In this document: positions 62,646 through 64,000 of the stretch, in pieces | Numbering within the stretch: position 1 is the stretch's first letter | Layout: each line of letters opens with the position of its first letter | Source: Bacteroidota bacterium | GTDB lineage: Bacteria > Bacteroidota > Bacteroidia > Chitinophagales > Chitinophagaceae | Length of the DNA stretch: 64,000 bases | NCBI GenBank assembly: GCA_030706735.1 | Contig: JAUZNZ010000007.1 | Coordinates: 1 to 64,000 of the forward strand | Direction: 5' to 3' | Program-made: the position numbers and the translations under genes | The notes under the pieces: generated by a model | Seen by the model: the letters and a program-made list of their open reading frames with translations, nothing else | Told to the model about the DNA's origin: nothing | Databases searched by the model: none

Positions 62646-64000
62646 TTAATACTTTATTTTACTGAAGTCGAATGCCACCGGAGGTTTCGACAGGTCGGGC
62701 GATACGATCCTTTCCGCTTCCGGGAAGGGTATGTCCGCCGTATTGGCCGTTATCGTGTAATTAACGACGCCGGGGGTAAAGTTGTCGGAACCAAAATAGG
62801 TCACGAACGGATGCCCGGCGTTGTAGGTGATATTGTAATTACCGCGATTTTGCGTGCTGAAGTAATTCAGTGCCGCCGTCGGATTGAAGTAGTACCAAAT
62901 CTTCCAGTCATAGAAGGTGTGTCCTTCGAAGGCGAATTCGATCTTGCGCTCCTGCACCAGGTCGGCATAGGTGATCGAATTCTTCGTGGCTACGCCGGCG
63001 CGGGTCCTGACCATATTGAAATATTTCAGGGCTGTGGCGTCCGATGTGGACGCGTTGTTGCCCAGGATGGCGTCTGCCAGGGTCAGATAGACGTCAGAAA
63101 GACGGAGCATGTGCGTGTTGCAATTTTCATTTTGCGTACCACCCAGGCCGCCATTGTCGGCGGGCGATCCGATCACGTATTTCTTGATGAAGGCATGATC
63201 GTAGCTGCCATGGTTTTTCGGTGTAGCGCCGGGTGCGGTGATGCCGGCGTTATTAAATGATGCCGTATCCACATGCCAGCCACCGGTCGACTGCGAGATA
63301 TCCGGGTAATAATCGCCGGGCATGAAGAAGGTCGTGCGTCTGCGAATAGAATCCGCCTTGTTGGCCGGGTCCATGTAATAGGACAGCAGGCTGGCAGAAG
63401 CCCCGAAGGCCGCACCCCAACCATCACCGGTTTGGGTGATCAGCGGAGAATAAGCGCGATTGGACTGCGCCGTATTTTGCGTAAAATAGCCGCCATTTGG
63501 CACCCAGAGCAGGGCGAAGAGGCATTCCTGGGGAATGGTCTGGCCACTGAACGATTTGCTGGTGAAGAGATCGTAATAGCTCGGATCCAGGCTGAGGCCG
63601 CTGTTTGCTGCCACGTCGAGCGCATAGTATTTGGCGCTGTCCAGGTCGGACTGGCTGCGTTGGCCACCCGATCCGGTCAATCCCGAGCGGGCCAGGTAGG
63701 CTTTGGCCAGCATCCCTTCTGCGCTCCACTTGGTGATGCGCGCGGGTTGAGGCGGGGTGGACGGCATGATCTTCGCGGCGTAGGTCAGGTCCATGATGAT
63801 GAACTTCCAGACGTCGGTCAGGTTGTTCCGCTGGATGGTCGTATCGCCGATCTGGGAGATATTGTCATAGATGATCGGAACGGCGCCCCAATCCAGGGCC
63901 AGGAAATAGTAAGCGCTGGCGCGCATGAAGCGGCATTCGGCCAAACCAAAGGACTTCGCGGAGGCGCTTGCACCCGCCGAGGCGTTCTGGATATTGTAGG
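62646..64000 (-). CDS. SusD/RagB-family nutrient-binding lipoprotein (5' end beyond window)
   Basis: At least 450 residues of a SusD-like protein; the frame stays open to the right edge, so signal peptide and N-terminus are missing. Conserved SusD features: AECRFMRASAYYFLALDWGAVPI (helical TPR core), LRLSDVYLTLADAILGNNAS, VRTRAGV, VQERKIEFAFEGHTFYDWK and a C-terminal PFPEAERI. It forms the lid of a SusC transporter, whose gene is expected just outside. It starts the run susD-SGBP-GH that defines a glycan-utilisation locus; substrate perhaps arabinan or arabinoxylan if the glycosidase call holds. Confidence 0.93.
   Translation of the reverse strand, partial: YNIQNASAGASASAKSFGLAECRFMRASAYYFLALDWGAVPIIYDNISQIGDTTIQRNNLTDVWKFIIMDLTYAAKIMPSTPPQPARITKWSAEGMLAKAYLARSGLTGSGGQRSQSDLDSAKYYALDVAANSGLSLDPSYYDLFTSKSFSGQTIPQECLFALLWVPNGGYFTQNTAQSNRAYSPLITQTGDGWGAAFGASASLLSYYMDPANKADSIRRRTTFFMPGDYYPDISQSTGGWHVDTASFNNAGITAPGATPKNHGSYDHAFIKKYVIGSPADNGGLGGTQNENCNTHMLRLSDVYLTLADAILGNNASTSDATALKYFNMVRTRAGVATKNSITYADLVQERKIEFAFEGHTFYDWKIWYYFNPTAALNYFSTQNRGNYNITYNAGHPFVTYFGSDNFTPGVVNYTITANTADIPFPEAERIVSPDLSKPPVAFDFSKIKY

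Noticed and set aside
1-64000. tRNA, rRNA, riboswitch, transposase or prophage genes
   Set aside because: I looked for GGTTCGAATC-type T-arms, rRNA cores, long conserved leaders and transposase motifs and saw none; a covariance search would be decisive.

Overview
The window reads as a chromosomal segment of a Bacteroidota bacterium, most likely a moderately GC-rich member of the Chitinophagia/Sphingobacteriia (Chitinophagaceae is my best guess). The signs are a SusD/SGBP polysaccharide-utilisation locus, a type IX-secretion (CHU_C) adhesin, an ASPIC/FG-GAP lipoprotein, a GSCFA protein, a DUF4294 protein, TonB-C-domain proteins, and many promoters with the Bacteroidota -7 element TAnnTTTG. Genes are densely packed on both strands. 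I found no rRNA, tRNA, CRISPR array, transposase, integrase or phage genes, so most of this is core genome rather than an island.

Layout. 0.2-9.6 kb: a SpmA/SpmB-like membrane protein, ychF, an orphan TonB receptor, purC, a membrane histidine kinase, trhO and a small membrane protein. 9.6-20.8 kb: a penicillin-acylase-family hydrolase preceded by an unusual hairpin- and repeat-rich intergenic stretch, a BioF-like PLP synthase divergent from miaE, a SMUG2-like DNA glycosylase, then a leftward run NUDIX - rlmB - HMG-CoA-lyase-like - GSCFA joined by ATGA overlaps, metK, and a half-length glycogen synthase. 20.9-29 kb: panC, a YbhN-like flippase and a heptose-1-P adenylyltransferase on the plus strand; then, leftward, tetR, fabF, ccmE, ccmF and a DUF4294 gene. 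29.4-35.3 kb: a ureohydrolase, two paralogous membrane proteins with a PH-like tail, an uncharacterised radical SAM protein, a TonB-like protein and folC. 35.3-46.8 kb: a second NUDIX gene, a DinB/YfiT gene, an ABC ATPase, fbp divergent from lysC, an FtsX-type permease, an L,D-transpeptidase fused to a TonB-C-like domain, hppD, and purK-purE. 46.8-53.2 kb: a zinc alcohol dehydrogenase, a DUF1080 protein, a small beta-barrel, and a propeller sensor kinase with its NarL-type regulator. 53.2-64 kb, leftward: CRTAC1/ASPIC lipoprotein, CHU_C adhesin, clan GH-A glycosidase, SGBP and SusD (cut by the right edge), i.e. the distal part of a polysaccharide-utilisation locus whose SusC should lie just outside.

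How the parts relate. Purine synthesis is represented by purC, purK and purE at separate sites; methyl-group supply and RNA modification by metK, rlmB, miaE and trhO. The right third is devoted to sensing and degrading glycans at the cell surface. Three sequence-level patterns stand out: G-rich low-complexity blocks, nearly all G-rich on the same (plus) strand, inserted in frame in conserved enzymes and between genes; four genes (purC, miaE, lysC, fabF) with the -7 box exactly four bases before ATG, suggesting leaderless mRNAs; and a perfect 20-bp palindrome abutting the -7 box of tetR.
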